The translations under genes were made by a program, and so were the position numbers. DNA of 8,244 bases, taken from Desulfobacterales bacterium (lineage in GTDB: Bacteria; Desulfobacterota; Desulfobacteria; Desulfobacterales; DAOWNP01). Position 1 is the stretch's first letter. Every line of letters begins with the position of its first letter. The stretch is taken from NCBI GenBank assembly GCA_030149595.1, contig JASFBI010000060.1, forward strand, positions 1-8,244. Reading direction: 5' to 3'. Shown here piece by piece: positions 6,538 to 8,244 of this stretch. The notes under the pieces were generated by a model. It did no database searches and was not told where the DNA came from. It saw nothing but the letters and a program-made list of their open reading frames with translations.

Positions 6538-6569
6538 GAATAATCATGCTCCGGCCATGGCCGTTATTC
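6538..6569. other. GC-rich palindrome in the gspL-gspM spacer
   Basis: CGGCCATGGCCG (6552-6563) is a perfect 12-base palindrome in otherwise A/T-rich DNA. It is enclosed by gaataa (6538-6543) and ttattc (6564-6569), which can also pair. It could be a dyad-symmetric protein-binding site or, in RNA, a small hairpin with a CATG loop. No T tract follows, so it does not look like an intrinsic terminator. The rest of the 134-base spacer shows no gene on either strand. Confidence 0.4.
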
Positions 6570-6600
6570 TATTAAATCAGGTACAAAAAACGCAAACTAT

Positions 6601-7158
6601 ATGGAACCGATAAAACAAAAAATAATTGATTTTATATCACATTTAGACAAACGTGAAAAATATCTTCTCTGCTCGACTGTTATTGTTATATGTATAATTA
6701 TTTTTTACCATTTAATATCTACATTTATATTTGGAAAAATAGACAGTCTTGAAAAAAAATTAAATATAAAAACAGATCAATTAAAAGAGATGATAATACT
6801 AAGACAGGAGTATGAAGCAATAAATAATAGGGGAAACAGTTCTGTCTCTTTTTTAAACAAAAGAGACAGAGCTTTCACACTGTTCTCATTTCTTGATAAA
6901 AACGCTGAGCTTTCCGGTATAAAAAATAAAATTGTATATATGAAACCATCTGTTATCAAACAGGATAATAAAAAGTATAAAATAGCAACAGTTGAGATGA
7001 AACTTGCCATGGTTTCAATGAACCAGCTTGTAAATTATCTTTATAAAATTGAATCTTCAGAAAATAATATTGTTATCAAACGTTTATCAATAATCAAAAA
7101 AGAGAATAAACAAAAGTCAATTGACGTGGTACTTAAAGTGGAAACTTTAACCCTATGA
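6601..7158 (+). CDS. gspM: T2SS assembly platform protein GspM
   Basis: A 185-residue bitopic protein with the GspM/PilO layout. It has a short cytoplasmic N-terminus containing SHLDKREKYLL (13-23; the R-E/D-K/R just before the membrane is typical of GspM), one membrane helix at about 21-44, a periplasmic heptad-like coiled coil (46-75, IDSLEKKLNIKTDQLKEMIILRQEYEAI) and a ferredoxin-like domain. That domain begins with LFSFLDKNAELSGIKNKIVYMKPS (94-117) and ends with VEMKLAMVSMNQLVNYLYKIESS...VIKRLSIIKKE (131-168). GspM dimerises and pairs with GspL to form the inner-membrane platform for pseudopilus assembly. It follows gspL after 134 bases and overlaps gspN by four bases (ATGA), implying translational coupling of M and N. 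No convincing ribosome binding site precedes the ATG and no in-frame earlier start exists back to the TAA at 6541. GspM sequences are poorly conserved, so the call rests on topology plus position. Confidence 0.82.
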   Translation: MEPIKQKIIDFISHLDKREKYLLCSTVIVICIIIFYHLISTFIFGKIDSLEKKLNIKTDQLKEMIILRQEYEAINNRGNSSVSFLNKRDRAFTLFSFLDKNAELSGIKNKIVYMKPSVIKQDNKKYKIATVEMKLAMVSMNQLVNYLYKIESSENNIVIKRLSIIKKENKQKSIDVVLKVETLTL

Positions 7159-8027
7159 AAAACAACAGCTTTCAAAATAAAATATTTACTGCTCTTTTTT
7201 TTACAGTAGTAACAATATTTTTTATTTACTATCTTTTCCCGTCAAGTTATGTGCAAAATATTATATTAGATAATGTTTTACGCATAAATCCGGAAATAGA
7301 AATAACAATAAGAGAAGTCAAACCTGTTTTCCCTCCTGGATTAAGATTTGAAAAAGTTGATTTAATAAAAAATGAAAAGAATTTAATTAATGCAGATTTT
7401 ATCTATATTTACCCTGATTATTTATCTTTTTTTTCAGCAGAAACAGTTATTAACTTCAAATGCCTTGCTTACAACGGCAAGATACAGGGCAAAATCAATA
7501 TTAAAAAAAATAAAAAAAATCTGGGTATTACAGCCCTTACAAAAATTACTGATATTGATTTAAGCAAAATTCCACAAATAACTGAACTTGACGGGATTAA
7601 AATATCCGGTATTTTAAACGGACCTGTAAATTATGAATTAAACAAAAAAAAAGAAGAAAAAGCACTCCTTACTCTTACTCTCTCAAAAAGCAAGGTAACT
7701 TTTTCAAAACCTGTATACTCCTTACATGAAATAGCATTTACAACAGTTAATGCAAAAATCTCCGTACAGGGAAAACAGGTAAATATAAACAAATGTGAGT
7801 TTTACGGACCATATATGGACGGAAACTTTTCAGGCAAACTATATGTTAGAAACAATGTTAAGCAAAGCAGAATCAATATTTCAGGATCAATTCAGCCCCA
7901 TCATAAAATCATAGACAGTGTAAAAAAAGTTTTTCCTGTTGCCGGCATATTTAAAAAAAATACCATGAATATTAAATTACCCTTTAAAATAAAAGGAGTT
8001 ATTGCTGATCCAAAATTTTCATTTTAA
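7155..8027 (+). CDS. gspN: T2SS accessory protein GspN (delta-type, AsmA-like)
   Basis: A 290-residue protein with an N-terminal signal anchor (about 10-28, TALFFTVVTIFFIYYLFPSS) and a beta-rich periplasmic remainder. FPPGLRFEKVDLIKNEKNLINADFIYIYPDYLSFF (59-93) is the characteristic start of the GspN found in delta-type T2SS operons: a P-G-L-x-F-x-x-V segment and a strand describing a surface. Later repeats of strands such as ISGILNGPVNYEL (150-162), MDGNFSGKLYVR (221-232) and LPFKIKGVIADPKFSF (275-290) give the AsmA/DUF748-like look of lipid-interacting envelope proteins. Its exact task is unknown; by family and position it supports secretin or platform assembly. The start overlaps the gspM stop (ATGA). 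A/T-rich codons give several A8 and A9 runs. The stop is followed immediately by a fragment resembling the end of the MITE-like element, then gspC. Confidence 0.82.
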   Translation: MKNNSFQNKIFTALFFTVVTIFFIYYLFPSSYVQNIILDNVLRINPEIEITIREVKPVFPPGLRFEKVDLIKNEKNLINADFIYIYPDYLSFFSAETVINFKCLAYNGKIQGKINIKKNKKNLGITALTKITDIDLSKIPQITELDGIKISGILNGPVNYELNKKKEEKALLTLTLSKSKVTFSKPVYSLHEIAFTTVNAKISVQGKQVNINKCEFYGPYMDGNFSGKLYVRNNVKQSRINISGSIQPHHKIIDSVKKVFPVAGIFKKNTMNIKLPFKIKGVIADPKFSF

Positions 8028-8028
8028 A

Positions 8029-8062
8029 TAGTGCCCGATGAAAAACAGTTAGCATTTTTTTT
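8029..8062 (+). repeat. Probable end fragment of the MITE-like element
   Basis: TAGTGCCCGATGAAAA (8029-8044) starts two bases after the gspN TAA and closely matches the ends of the element at 3612-3756: TAGTGC as in its left end, CCCGA and GAAAA as in its right end. The T tract at 8054-8062 sits where the full element has its own T tract. No facing second arm exists before gspC, so this would be a single decayed end. A chance match of this length cannot be excluded. Confidence 0.45.
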
Positions 8063-8093
8063 TAAAAATATATTTTAAGAGTTCATTATAATA

Positions 8094-8244
8094 ATGATAA
8101 AAAAGACATTCTACATATCAAATTTAGTATTAATTGTTATGGGTATCTATCTTGGTATAAACCTCTTCTACAAAATTATAACTATAGATAACAAAATTAT
8201 CTCTACCGGCTTTACCGATAAAATAATAAAAAAAAAATCCGTTA
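8094..8244 (+). CDS. gspC: Probable GspC, N-terminal part (cut by window end)
   Basis: An open frame from ATG at 8094 runs past the window end (50 codons visible). The protein starts MIKKTFYISNLVLIVMGIYLGINLFYKII: a short basic N-terminus followed by one membrane helix (about 6-28), then hydrophilic sequence with several Lys. This is the topology of GspC, the bitopic inner-membrane protein whose periplasmic homology-region and PDZ domains bind the secretin GspD. The call relies mainly on position, since gspC usually follows gspN in delta-type operons; no GspC-specific motif is visible yet. A weak AAGAG at 8077-8081 precedes the start at about 12 bases. A tract of ten A's (8228-8237) codes for three Lys. 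Confidence 0.6.
   Translation, partial: MIKKTFYISNLVLIVMGIYLGINLFYKIITIDNKIISTGFTDKIIKKKSV

Noticed and set aside
1914..8244. Type IV pilus operon instead of T2SS
   Set aside because: GspK with its Asp-rich and NINTA segments, a membrane-spanning GspL and GspN are T2SS features; a pilus locus would show separate pilM, pilN, pilO, pilP and pilQ.

Overview
The window is a strongly A+T-rich stretch of bacterial DNA. It holds a complete pyruvate kinase gene followed, on the same strand, by a run of type II secretion system (T2SS, general secretory pathway) genes in the order gspH-gspI-gspJ-gspK-gspL-gspM-gspN and the first 50 codons of a probable gspC. The order H-I-J-K-L-M-N-C, the delta-type AsmA-like GspN and the large PilM-like GspL point to a sulfate-reducer-like member of the Desulfobacterota (former Deltaproteobacteria), probably a low-GC relative of the Desulfobacteraceae. 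This taxonomic call is inference from gene order and protein style; no marker gene is present.

Layout: positions 1-445 contain no gene I can support, only A/T-rich DNA with small inverted repeats, a weak promoter candidate and an excellent ribosome binding site that fixes the pyruvate kinase start at 446. pyk (446-1855) is followed after 58 bases, with no visible terminator, by gspH. gspH, gspI and gspJ are closely packed minor pseudopilins. gspK follows after a 192-base spacer that is mostly filled by a 145-base imperfect palindrome with 17-base terminal inverted repeats, which looks like a miniature inverted-repeat transposable element (MITE). gspL follows after a 128-base spacer with a perfect TTGACA box, and gspM after a 134-base spacer with a possible decayed copy of the same repeat and a 12-base GC palindrome. 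gspM and gspN overlap by ATGA. A probable end fragment of the repeat lies between gspN and gspC.

How the genes work together: GspI, GspJ and GspK form the pseudopilus tip with GspH beneath it, after cleavage by a prepilin peptidase (GspO/PilD, not in the window). GspL and GspM form the inner-membrane assembly platform that couples the cytoplasmic ATPase GspE to the pseudopilus. GspC links the platform to the outer-membrane secretin GspD, and GspN is an accessory envelope protein found in delta-type operons. The major pseudopilin GspG and GspD, GspE and GspF are not in the window; they may lie downstream of gspC or at another locus. Pyruvate kinase has no known role in secretion, so its place at the head of the run is either simple co-transcription or coincidence.

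The window is mainly a conventional T2SS operon. The least ordinary content is the repeat element family that has settled in three of its intergenic spacers, once supplying the stop codon of gspJ, and a set of long A tracts inside genes, including 11 A's just before the prepilin cleavage site of gspI.
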